The notes below the pieces were generated by a model, which was given only the letters and a program-made list of their open reading frames with translations, was not told where the DNA came from and made no database searches. The position numbers and the translations under genes are program-made. Positions 1 through 11,313 of a stretch of DNA of 64,000 bases are shown piece by piece. The DNA is from Cryptomeria japonica (Eukaryota > Streptophyta > Pinopsida > Cupressales > Cupressaceae). Within the stretch, counting starts at the first letter, position 1; each line of letters opens with the position of its first letter. The stretch lies in assembly GCF_030272615.1 (NCBI RefSeq), contig NC_081411.1:825710397-825774396 (forward strand). The letters run 5' to 3'.

Positions 1-34
1 AAAAATTACCAAAACTAATCCTAGTTTGTTGCAA

Positions 35-106
35 TCGAACATATGCCATCTTAGATAAGAGGTTAACACTTCGAACATATGCCATCTTAGACAAGAGGTT
101 AACACT
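35..106. repeat. 36-bp tandem duplication
   Basis: Two adjacent 36-bp copies (35-70 and 71-106), each starting TCGAACATATGCCATC and ending GTTAACACT, differ at one base (T/C). This looks like a recent local duplication with no evident function. Confidence 0.9.
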
Positions 107-1710
107 TCCCCAAAATGGTTTTTCATGACAATCATGGGGTGTGAAAATACTGATCCTCCAAGTGGGCTACCTAGGTTGATTTTATAGGGGTGATTTTTGA
201 GTGTCACAAACAAAATTGTCAACATGGGCCTTCAAAATTTGGCAGGTCCCAACATAACTAAAGATGCCTTGATGTATCTTGTTGCTCCTTAGACTCATAT
301 ATTCTCTTGAATTAGAATAATTGCTCTTGAATTGGAATGATAGTATAGTGATGAGATAATAAAATGGATTAGGGGAGATGTCTTATAGAAGGCTTTCGAA
401 GTAAAATTTTCTTTTGGCTAACTTAGAATTATTATATTTTCTTATCAAAGATAGTTCTAGAAATGGCAAGACCAACATATTATCCTCCCGAAATTCTTGA
501 CAAAAAAGATCGTCCATAATGTCGCCCCAACCGAAATCATCCTGACACTTTAGGACCAAATTTTTAGGGATGTGAGATAATAAGGTTTTGATACCATAAA
601 GTTAATTTATATGAAAAATTATAATATTTCGATGGAGGAAAAGGTGCATTGATTTTTTAAATGACATAGGACCTATGTAAGCATGAAATGAAATAAGATA
701 AGGGCACACTTAAAATAAAGTACCAAATAATAAAGTGTTGATGTATTAAAGTGAAATAGAACTTGTAATATTGATTAAATATTAATTTAATACAATAAAG
801 GTTCTATAATGCATAGAGGAATGGTAAATACTAAAATTAGTGCTAGAAGAGTGCGAAATTGGACACTCTAATTAAAGGTGTACAATTTACGACACTACAC
901 CTGGTAAAAGTGTCATTAATCCTTTGGAAATCAAGAAAATTTTGGAACTACAATTGAAGATAGAAATCATATACTTTAAATTCCCTTGGTGAATTATCAA
1001 CTATGCCTAAACAAAGTAATATTTTGTATCTAGAATTCTTAGCCATCATGTCAACTATATAAGAGATAATATGAAAGATATGTACACCTTTGCACCATAA
1101 CCCTAATCCTTTCTCTATATTTTAAAAACATTTTTGAATTATTAATACAAAATAGATGTTATTAGATATAAATTACACTAGTTAATTCTATATAGCTGGT
1201 TTAATTCTGCCATGCACTCATAGTCTCACTTGGCATATCGGGTTCTTGTCATATTTTATTTTAAATTTATTGTGATTCTTATAAGATTTATCATAGGTGG
1301 TTTTTAAAGTGGATTGCTATCCATTTTGGTGTTTAAAGTGCCTTTACCCAAAATAATTTCACTTATCTTCTGCAATCCCTGGATTCATTGAGATCACATC
1401 TTTGAAGCATTATGTCGAACAGTTAACATATTTTATTCCTTTCTATTTAATCACTCATTCTTTCATCGTAACCATGTTCCAATTCTTTCATTGAGCACGG
1501 GTAGGGAAGATCATTATTAGAGCCGCGGGTTTCGACTTTATCTCTGCTACTCTCATTGCTTGGAAGTTTTTAGAGCCTCTGCAAACAAATCCATTATGTA
1601 TATATTGAATCCATAAAACCACCTTGCTTGAGACATTTTACCAAATAGTTCACATGCATTGTCTGCGCAATAGTATTTTGCACGCATGGCTTCTAGATTA
1701 GCTGTGAACT

Positions 1711-1861
1711 ACCTGTATTTGAAGTCTCATTGTTTGGTAAGGGAATTGGTTTTAGTAAGAAGGATTTGGTTTTGCATCTCTTGATTGCACTTGCTTACCT
1801 GTATTTGAAGTCTCATTGTTTTTAAGGAAGGGAGTTGGTTTTGCATTTCTTGATTGCACTT
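1711..1861. repeat. imperfect tandem duplication, about 65-86 bp
   Basis: The segment beginning ACCTGTATTTGAAGTCTCAT at 1711 recurs at 1797. Both copies end in TTGATTGCACTT. The first carries extra bases in the middle. Non-coding and degenerate. Confidence 0.75.
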
Positions 1862-2217
1862 TTCTTTTTAAGTCATTGTCAAACAGTTAAATGTATCTTG
1901 TCTAAGCAAGGTTTAATGTTTTCTTTTAAAATAGTATTGTTTAAAATTTTAGTTATATATATAAGCAATTAAGAGGTGTGGAAGGTCGATTAGGAAAAAT
2001 TTGGTTTATTTTTTCATAAATTTGTGTAATACATGAGTCAATAGATAGGCCATCTAGAAAATGATGATGTTTGTGCAATAAAGGTCTCAATTGAGAAGTA
2101 ATAGCTTCAAATCAACTATACATCCACTTACAAGAATCTAATCATAACTGAAACAAAACCTTTGAATTGGAAAAATAATCAAGTTCCTTTACAAGCAATC
2201 TCATATTATATTTGCAA

Positions 2218-2608
2218 TAGGGTGAAAGTGATAGAGAGGTAGAGATAGGGACAAAAGGAGGGAGAGATAGAATGGGGAGGAGCAAGAGAGAAGGGTAAAG
2301 AGATAGAGATAAAGAAGAAGATGGAAATGGAAAAAGATGAGAGGAAGATGGAGAGGAGAGAGATATGGAGAGATAAAGAGAGAGATGAGAGAGGAATGGT
2401 AGAGATGGAAGATAAAATTAAATAGAGTGGGAGAAAAAGGGAGAGATAGAAAGATAAAGATAGAGATAGGAAGTGATATAGAGAGAGAGCGAGAGATATC
2501 GTGGTAGAAAGAGATAGAGAGATAACTAGATAGAGATATAGAGATAGATGAAAGAAGGAATATGGAGAGATGGATATAGAGAGGAAAAGAGACATAGTTA
2601 TAGAGGTC

Positions 2609-2677
<69 letters not shown>

Positions 2678-2730
2678 AGAAACATAGAGATGTATAGATG
2701 GTGAGAAAGAGTGATAGAGAGATGAGGAGA
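2218..2730. repeat. GA-rich tract with pure (GA)n microsatellite at 2611-2673
   Basis: About 500 bp is almost purely purine on the plus strand, built from GAGA, GATA and GGAGA words. The core at 2611-2673 is uninterrupted GA, about 31 units. The long open frames on the minus strand here are low-complexity Ser/Leu/Ile translations of the tract and are not genes. Polypurine-polypyrimidine tracts of this kind can form triplex DNA and vary in length. Confidence 0.95.
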
Positions 2731-5700
2731 TGATTTTACAATATACAGGGAATAACATTTATTATAAACTTTGTAAATCATATATCTTTCCCCTACATTG
2801 TATTCATTGCTACAATGTTGAAATCAACTATAGAAAGGCAATTGAAGGTAGTTAGTTGTGCTTAACCCAATGATAATTTTTTGTGGTTGAATAAATAGTT
2901 TGGGTTTAGCTACCAATTTTACTTGTTCATTTCATATATCATAGCCTCTAAGAATACCCTCCTAATTTTAAGATGAGCTCGAAGTTTAGGAGAGAAAACC
3001 CATTCTCATATAGAGTTGACCTTAAACCCTCCAATATTTTGTTGATGAACCAATTTCACTTGCTTGATGATAGTCCTAGTATTGTGAGCAATATCCTATA
3101 GGAAGTGGAGTAGTAGTTTTGAGGCCCAACGAACATTAAATTAGTAAATTTACTTGTAGAAACAACCTTGAAAAGAGCGTTGATATTGGTCATTTGTAAT
3201 AAACTTGCAAGATATTTAAATAAGCTACATTCTCACAAATTATTCAAAAATTAAAAAAAGAAATGTTTTTACTATATTTACAATGCTACTTCTAGTGGGC
3301 AACATACAAATAGAGAATACACTCCAATTATAAATATTTAAAATGCCTTCCATTTGGGAATTCATTATAATAAATAGAGTTTTACCAAAGGCAAGTGCTA
3401 TTATCCTATGCATGTGAAATGATTACTTTATTCTAAAAACCATTGGGATGACTTATAAATCATATGCATCTACCTTTTATGAATACTACCTAATGGATAT
3501 TTACAAAGCATATGTGTGCAACTAATACTAGCTAGCATATAACATAATGGGGTTCATAACATGTAGCATAAAATTTTGATCTCTTTGTTTAACAAATGCT
3601 CTAGTCTTTATATCAATCATATGTATAGTTTGGGGTCAAGTTCAATTACCTATGTCAAATCTATGACTACAAACTTGTCCCTTTCCTCTAGATTTCACCC
3701 TACTCAATGCAATTAATCTTTTCACCCTACTCAATGCAATTAATCTTTGTTGTTAGCTTGATATGAATTTATCTACTTTGCTCCTTCTATCAATGAGGGG
3801 TAGTGTTATTAGAAATACCATTTAAGGGTTTTTTATTGCAAGGAAATAATTTCTCCTAGGTCAATCTCTATATAGAACTTCAAAGACAATAGACAAGAAC
3901 CCTAGAATATATGTATGCATGTTTGTTACTCTTTTTAATGCACAAAATTGAAATATAATGTTATTGATTGCTCCTTTAATGCTCTAGAATGGAAGAGGAC
4001 GTGGATTAAATATGTTTAGAATCAATGCATTGAATTTCTTTGAATAATCGCATATATCATCAAATTTTATATAACATGTGTTTTGTTAGTTCAAAGAAGG
4101 TAAATAATTTAGCTACCCAACCAATTTGAATTTTAAATTTTGGAAAGAAAAGGATCAAGTTTGTGACCATGAGGTTTACATAGGAATCACAAAAATGATG
4201 TTGGGCAATGAAATGGTCATATCTAGGAGGCTGAAAAATAAATGGGAGGAGGCATATGGGAAAGTTTATGAAACAGAGTATAAGTGAATGTATTAGAACA
4301 TGTTCAAACAAGAATAATATTGGTACTAAGTATGCAATAATAAGTGTATATAACATTAAGACTAAAGTTAGAGGAACGAGGTCCAACTTCACACAACATT
4401 GCATTATATGTTAACATGTATATATATTCATCACACAATTCATCAAAATGAACACAAAAATAAACAAAAAATAATATGAATGTGCAATTTTCACTATTAA
4501 AATTCTATAATAAACTTTTTTAAAAATTAGAAAAGGAAAAAGTTTCGAAGATTCTAAATTAAAAGCTGAGCCAAAATATGATAATGATCATAACAAGTTG
4601 CAGCTATAAAATTTTTCCTTTAGGAGATGAAACACATTATGCCTATGCAAACCTTTTGTTTCAATGCTTTGATGCTGACAATGCATTGTAGAGATTGAAC
4701 TTGTATTGGGAAGTATCATTTAACCGTAGGTCTGTTTAGACCAATACAGAACCTTTGAATTTTTTCGTACATAGATTGAAATCGAACATAAAAAGTTTAG
4801 ATTGGTGTGAGAGTATGTTGGGTTGCTGTCAATTAGGTTTCAATTTGGCCGGTGGTTTCTTTTGGCCTCACAACAGGCTAAAAAATGTGATGAGACCACA
4901 GTCCAGGCCAAAAAGAAAGTGTTCCCAAAAAATCTACCTTTTCAGACATCACATGTGCAATATCTCTTGTTGCAGCAATATACCTAATTATATGATGGTA
5001 TGCAACAATTTGTGGGGAATGATTTCATGGTACCCATCTCTAGAGGCTACCGCCACCAACCATTTTCCATAATATAATATAGGTTTCAATTACTCCACAT
5101 TGGAGGCCATAATCACACCAGGGTATAAGAATGTCTTTATCCATGTCTGACTGCTTACAGATTAAAGAGAAGTTTACGTGGGAAACCTCGTGAATACCAA
5201 GTAGATCAGATTTATGGTATCGACAGGTATCCTAATGAACAGTGTTTTGTTTTCTTTTCTATCATTTCCATCACTTTTGAGAAAACCACTTCCACTAGGG
5301 GGACATGGGTCATATCCTTGAGAATCCACCTACAATAATTTCAGTATTCAGGATTATTGTTTATTCCAGATCTGTAAGTCTTTTCATCCTGCCTGCATGT
5401 AGGCTCTAGTCTAAAGTATCTACTAACTCAAAGAATCACAACTTTTTGTAATCCAATCCCGTGCTATGGACCCTTGACTTCAATAATTCAATTCAATCCT
5501 ATGAAAAACAACTTCTTGTATACGCGGTTTCCTGGTTTACAGTCGTTTCCGTAGGAGAAGTGTGAACATACTGGGTGTGTAACTATGTTTTATCCAGGTA
5601 TTCTAAATTCACAGAAGTGAGAACAAATGGGCATATTTTAAAAGTTGAGTTTTTAAATATTTGGTTCAAGCAGAAATTAAGTATAAGATAACAGATTATT

Positions 5701-5879
5701 TGGTCAAAATACATAATAGATGAAATTTGTGGTGGCTCTAGATCTGCTTCTGTTTTTAGACTGTTGATTTTGATTTTTTAACCGTCGTTGTATTCTTCTC
5801 AGATTTGAGTCCCACATACTACCTGATCTCATAGACTTCATTATAAATCTTCATTCATTCATTCCACTTAATTGAATTG
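2731..5879. other. intergenic, no gene seen
   Basis: AT-rich and non-coding. The one clear structure is a perfect 27-bp tandem duplication at 3694-3720 and 3721-3747, beginning TTCACCCTACTCAATGC. Short frames in this stretch (for example 4755-5072) have no recognisable domain and were not called. Confidence 0.55.
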
Positions 5880-6290
5880 AACTCATTAAACCTGACTTGC
5901 CATGTAATCATAACATGCTCCCATTATATTCATCTGTTATTTTTCTTGATACTGAACGTTATGTTTTAACCACTTAATGGGGGCCACTAAACGTGGGTTC
6001 CTACTTAATCATAACGCACTTCCTTATTCTGTTATTACCCATTAATCATTTTTTCTGTAGGACATAAATATGTTTTAACCATCTAAATGGAGCCGCTCAA
6101 CCTGGGTTCCTACCCTAACATTAACATAATTCCTCCCTCCATCTGTTCTTTATCTGGCATTTGGGGAAATCTTCATGTTTTAAACAATTGCTGCTACTAA
6201 CCCACGGTTCCCAGTTCCTACCCTAATCATAACACATCCCTTTTATTAGCCATCGGTTATTTAGCTGGTGATTAGGGAAATGCTAAGAGA
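5880..6290. repeat. degenerate ~107-bp tandem repeat upstream of the ankyrin gene
   Basis: Three copies begin with ATGTTTTAA at 5961, 6070 and 6175, spaced 109 and 105 bp. Each then carries a diverged form of ccaCTaAACgtGGGTTCCTAC, AATCATAACACA, and a pyrimidine-rich end with ATCTGTTaTT. A weaker copy precedes them near 5885. The block ends about 650 bp before the TATA-like box of the gene, so it lies in the probable upstream promoter region. Function unknown. Confidence 0.7.
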
Positions 6291-6942
6291 TTTAGTTTAC
6301 ATTTGGAAATATATCTAGTGGATGTCATATTTCTGTGTACCGAGTCAATAGTTGTCTGCAGTGTACAATGTACAGTATAGACTTTTGAGTATTGCAGGAT
6401 AACCAATCTCTATGACACAGTTTCCAAGAATTTCTACTGAAAAAAGAAGCCACCATCTTTTGTGAATGTCTAAGTACTCCATTGCCCGCAGGTGAACACG
6501 TAAGAAAAGGATCTGTGTGGTGCACTGTCATTTCATGTCTGTCCCACCATGCACTAATCGCCATCTTCCCAACCCCACAACCAAACTTTCTATAACAACC
6601 ACTGTCGTATCATCCGCAAGTCATTCCATTGACATTTCCCCACTATTTAAATTTTTTTGCGAGAGTGAGAGGCCACCGATAACCTACTTTATACTGTTCA
6701 TCCTGCCCCTTCCCCACCTGCAGTTGTTGCAGTGCAGGATCTGAAAGGTCTGTTTGTGTCTGCATACTTTTAAATTTTCATAAAACAAATAAAAAGGAAT
6801 GTGACATGCAAGAAGAAATAGACAACCATGATTACCCCATAAGTAAAGATCCAATATGAGACCCAGTTCCTACATCCATTCTTGAAGGAGACATTTTTCG
6901 ACTTTTGTTGTCAGAGGTAGCTTAAGCGGCATTTGCAAGATT

Positions 6943-6953
6943 TATATATATAA
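6943..6953 (+). promoter_or_regulatory. TATA-like box of the ankyrin gene
   Basis: TATATATATAA lies 182-192 bp upstream of the first good start codon. Initiation about 30 bp downstream would give a 5' leader of roughly 150 bp. Chosen by position and match only. Simple TA repeats are common in this DNA. Confidence 0.45.
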
Positions 6954-7101
6954 GGTGTTCATTGCAATGTGTGTGCGTTACTCTTGAATTTGCCCATAGT
7001 GTAGATCCCGCATGCATTTAATATTGCTCTGAGTGGAACCCAAACTCTCCCATAGACGATTCACGTCTCACTATAGTCTCTAGGAAACAAATAAAGCAGT
7101 T

Positions 7102-7232
7102 ATGGAATGCCTTGGTTAAAAATCGAAGCAATTGATGATGGGTCCTCAATATCCTATGAGATGGGAGAGCACTGGAGAGCAATGGTGGTTTGCAACTCCG
7201 GTGGATTGGGCAGCAGCCAATGGATTCTTTGA
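7102..7232 (+). promoter_or_regulatory. two upstream ORFs in the ankyrin gene leader
   Basis: If transcription starts near the TATA-like box, two AUGs precede the main start. The first (7102-7119) encodes five residues and its TAA stop is in frame with the main CDS. The second (7107-7232, 41 codons) is out of frame and overlaps the first 98 bases of the main CDS, ending in TGA. An overlapping uORF normally lowers translation of the main frame, so this may be a control point. Alternatively the true start site lies downstream of both. Confidence 0.4.
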
Positions 7233-7857
7233 AGTTGTAAAAGAGTTGCTCAGACTAGATGGTAATCTTCTCATCAAACTCACATCTCTTAGGAGAATCA
7301 GGAGGCTGGAAACTGTGTGGGAAGATGACAATGAGGCCTCCTTCAGAGATGCAGCCAAAGGAAGAGGCCTGGTTGCCAGGGAACTCATGGGTGAGTGTGA
7401 AACAAAGTATGGTAACATTCTCATTGATGGAGGCTATGGTGGTTGGTTGTTATACAGTGCTGCTGCTGCTGGCGATATCACGTTTGTCAGGTATTTGTTG
7501 AAGAGGGAGCCATTTTTGGTATTTGGAGAAGGAGAGTATGGAGTATCAGACATGTTATATGCAGCTGCCAGAAGCAAAAATGCTGAAATATTCAGAGAAA
7601 TTCTTGGTCTTGCCAATGATATCAAGTGTCTTAGAAAGAGTAAAGCTGAGGATTCGGCTGCGGTGATGTTTGCTGCTCCTTCAAGTTCATCTTCTCTTTC
7701 ATTTCAAATGCTGAACAGGGGTATCCATGCTGCTGCAAGAGGAGGGAATGTGGAGATACTGAGGGAGTTATTGAAACATTGCCCGGATGTTAGTTCATAT
7801 AGAGATAACCGAGGTTCAACTGCTCTACATTCTGCTGCAAGTAGAGGCCAAGCTGAG
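7135..7857 (+). CDS. ankyrin-repeat protein, exon 1 (residues 1-241)
   Basis: This is the first exon of a plant ankyrin-repeat family whose members open with a conserved RWESTGxQWW block followed by a DWAAANG ankyrin-like unit; both are visible here at residues 9-30. Residues 95-160 hold GYGGWLLYSAAAAGD and EGEYGVSDMLYAAARS, also typical of the family. From about residue 195, classical ankyrin repeats begin (HAAARGGNVEILRELL, then GSTALHSAASRGQAEV). The start is the first of two adjacent ATGs (7135, 7138), with an in-frame TAA at 7117-7119. The exon ends at CAAGCTGAG/gtgagc, in phase 0, and joins to 11314 to restore the repeat. No signal peptide is seen. Such proteins act as protein-binding scaffolds. 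The partner is unknown and I give no gene symbol. Confidence 0.9.
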
Positions 7858-10800
7858 GTGAGCTCCTAAGCTTTTTGTTTTTTCAATTTCAAATGGCGTA
7901 TTCTTGGGTACACTCAATTAAACAATTCCCGCACTTGCTTATTGATGACTTGGGCTCTTTCTCTATCACGCCTGAAGCTTGCATTAAGAGGAGTATTATA
8001 CATTTAAAAAGGTACAGAAAACGATCACCCACATTTAATGGGATCTTAGGGAGACACATATTTATAGCAGTCTTTTGTTTTCTAGTCCACAAAGTCAACC
8101 AGCATATTTTTATCAAATATTTATGGTCAGGCAGTTTAAAATTTGAAAATCCACCCCTTTGACCTAAATATGAGACTATTAGGTTTTCAACCTTGATATG
8201 GTTGGGCTCTTCGGGTGGTTTCCTTCCGGATTATATGTATTCCCCCAGTGAAAGAAATTCATGGCACCCAGTTCAAACTCGAATGTCCTAATAAGAGTGG
8301 GCTATTATTTTAGCCCTGAGCCTCACCAGCTAAAACAAAACGGATTCAAGAATGCCTAGGTGATATCTTTTTCATTGGAACCAAGAAAAATTAATCTGGT
8401 CAAATCTCACTCTTTTGGTTCATACCATTGGATTTTTTGTAGCTACAATTGCATCTGTGATCTTGATTCATGCAACCTCAACTGCTTGTACTACAGCCTT
8501 CACTGGAAAGCAGAGAGAAGTTTATCCATTATCTGAAAAAAAACATCTCTGACATGACACAAGTATTAGAAACTGAAGGGTGAACCTCTATGAGCTCTAT
8601 AAGTGGATAAATTCCATTTTGGTTTATTGCAGTGCCAAATCATACCAGTTGGTTTCCGGAAACAGGACATAGCAGTTAACATTTATATAAACGGCATGTA
8701 TATGGGTGTCACATATGTCAAAAGACAGCCCAAACACTTTGCACAGAGTGAACCTGCAAATCCTGGAATACTTGTATGCAACTACATAATTTATTAACTG
8801 CACGTCCTATGGCACCAAGTTACCCAGGTTTGAAAGACCAACTATCCTGCCTTGAATCGAACTGTCATATAGAATATGTAAACAAGCGGATGGTCACCGT
8901 CATACAGCTTGAAGCTTTCTGTCTATTTTGACTTATTTATTTTTGTGTGGTCTTCTTCAAAATGCTGAATTTTTCTCCTTCCACATTCACCAAAATATAC
9001 AGGTTCCTCCCCACTTCAGAAATAAGATACGCCTAGCATCCAGCTTATTCCATTGTTTGTGCCCTGCAATCTCATTTTAGAACTTGATAACTTATTCTAA
9101 AACAATTGCTTTTGAGGAAAAGAATTGCTTGCCATCAAATATGGAAACAGAGAGATTGAATAGGTTTGCACCGTCCAGTCTCTCTTGCACAAATCACTTG
9201 TTCAATATTATATATATACAGATGCGACCATGGATCCGTAGGATTCTCAACTGATGGGATTGAACATTATTTGTAGACTTCTATTATGCTTCAAATTATG
9301 GGACAGTAGAATAATAATGCAGGTCAAACTTAAATACTGCAATTGTTTCAAGTAATAAATGGGAGGTTTTCTTTTCTGCACTAGAAAATTTCAACTACTA
9401 GCATATTTATCTTTAGAAGCATTCTTGTAAACTCCTTTTTTTAATATTCTCACACTGAGAGACAAATGTTTCCGATAACATTTTATGTTTGTAGCTTGAC
9501 CTCCTACTTTCTTTTATCAAAGTCCAAGTGGCATTCTCTTTCATCCACATTAGGCAAAATGCATAGCAACAAATATTTCAAAATATGTTCCTTTTTTGAA
9601 AAAAAGGGTTGAGCAAGTGGAACAGCAAGCCGTATGAATGTCTTAGCACTGATGACAGAAAAATTTAGGACTGTTATGTGGACTAAACACATTGGATGGA
9701 AAAAAGCATATTACATCAAAGAATTTAACCCAACTTGTAAACATGGTGAAAAACATATTTAGGGGCAGTTATTAAACAAAAAGCAAGATTGTTAGTTGCA
9801 CAATTGAAGATGGGATCACATCATCTTAGATGTGAGACCAGTAGGTGGAAGATACCCAAGGAAGTATGGGAAGAGAAAACTTACATTCTGCAATAAGGGT
9901 GTCATGGAGACAGAATGACACTTTATCATGAAATACGCAGTTTATGAAGATATTTGTACTCAGTATAAAAACAGTTTGAAGGTTGACAACATGAACCATT
10001 TATTCAATGAAGATAAGATTAACCAGACTGCTAGCTTCCTAGTCAAGATCAATAATAGAAAATCCGACATCGAAAGGAGTATGAAGATAATATAAGTCTG
10101 TTATACCTTGGTCTCCTAGACAATTCAGTCTTATGAACATCATTAAAATCATTCATTTAGTCATTTCCTCTAAATACTAGTTAAACAGCAACCTTGAGTT
10201 TTGCATTATCATGATTTATTATTTGCTTAGGTTTGTTCCTGCCCTTTTTATCAAATGAAGTCGGCAATTATAAAGTGACTTGCCCAAGAAGGCTCAAAGA
10301 CTAGGAGAAAGGAATTGATTTTCTGAATTCACGAGTCACAATGATTATAGCCAGTTTCTTTTCTAAATTGCTTCATCTTTGAGACTTGCTTTCATTTTAT
10401 ACGCTCCTCCTGTTTGCCCTCCACTTACCCTCTTGGTCATCTTCTTTCCATAAGATGGAAGAGTCAGCTTGTGAATTTTATTTTTGAGGTGAGATAAGGT
10501 GGAATGAATAATGACACCTTGATAAGGTTGTTAAGAACACAATCTCGTCTCTACTATGTTTCTGCTTTTTTCTTCTGGTGGCCATAATTGTTACAGCTTA
10601 ATCCTAGTTACCGTAGCTTCTTCATTCTCTCAGCACCATTCTCTCCCTTGTCATTCTTTATTCTGTAAAAAGGAGTATAGAGTTCATTGTTAGGCATCAA
10701 GTCTGTTGTATGATATTTTGTATGGGAAGGTTGAAGGTATCAAACAATTACAAACAAAATTCTAATGATGATCTGTGGATCATCAACATACTGAAATGCA

Positions 10801-11313
10801 GAGATAATATGGGGGTACACCAAAACTCCTTGTTGATATTCATTGAATCCTTTGCACATTTATACGATGGGATTTTCAGTGCATATGTTGTCATTACTCG
10901 ATATGTGATTACTATTTGCAACTGGAATGTTTGTCATTGTCTTGCCATCATAAGAAACATCCTTACGTTATGCATGTCTCAATGCCTAATGTGAATGCAT
11001 ATTTTAGCATGTTTTTAACTGTCAATCTTAAAATTACCTTGAAATGGCCATAGTTTGGTCTTAGTAGTTGTAAACAGCTGAAATACTGCTTTTGCAAAGT
11101 GCTTCTATGCTTTGAGTTTAAAATGGGTGGTTGGTGTTTGCTTACACACATACTTCCTTTTGAAAATGCAATTAGGAGAAATTTTCAAAAAAGAGTGAAC
11201 TGGATATTGCATATATGTTCATATTCTTTGTTCTGACAGTGATAAGGATAAACCAGATGTATCTGTTGGGATTTTCTCGCCGATTTGTAATATATGTCCT
11301 GTTTGTGGTTCAG
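7858..11313 (+). other. intron of the ankyrin gene (3456 bp)
   Basis: The donor is gtgagc at 7858 and the acceptor is ttgtggttcag ending at 11313. Both sides are phase 0 and interrupt an ankyrin helix between GQAE and VTEELL. The intron is AT-rich and non-coding apart from a decayed retroelement fragment at 9683-10115. The frames at 7875-8162 and 10710-10994 show no domain and lie inside the intron. Long introns are common in large gymnosperm genomes. Confidence 0.88.
9683..10115 (+). pseudogene. decayed retroelement polypeptide fragment inside the intron
   Basis: Translating frames in turn gives a run resembling the region downstream of reverse transcriptase in plant non-LTR elements. Near 9795 one reads VAQLKMGSHHLRCETSRWK, then after a frameshift near 9890 CNKGVMETE, a stop, HFIMKYAVYEDI, and KINNRKSDIERSM. 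This Q-L-x-x-G-S-H-x-L-R-x-E-T-x-R-W, C-x-x-G, H-F pattern is a remnant of a zinc-binding tail. Stops and shifts make it clearly dead. The element class is inferred from the pattern and needs a profile search. Confidence 0.45.

Larger units (their letters stand above)
1..2217. other. intergenic, no gene seen
   Basis: AT-rich sequence with frequent stops in all frames. The only structure noticed is two short tandem duplications, listed separately. No recognisable coding, RNA or LTR signal was seen. Confidence 0.6.

Noticed and set aside
2201-2758. 185- and 129-codon minus-strand frames
   Set aside because: Low-complexity Ser/Leu/Ile translation of the GA tract; the frames stay open because GA repeats contain no stop on that strand.
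4755-5072. 105-codon plus-strand frame
   Set aside because: No domain, no supporting signals, and composition like the surrounding intergenic DNA.
7875-8162. 95-codon frame after exon 1
   Set aside because: Lies in the intron; the ankyrin repeat is continued only from 11314.
8260-8300. B-box-like AGTTCAAACTC in the intron
   Set aside because: No A box at the required distance.
11215-11313. N-terminal extension of the second ankyrin frame
   Set aside because: It ends in a proper CAG acceptor, and joining exon 1 to 11314 restores the repeat in phase 0.
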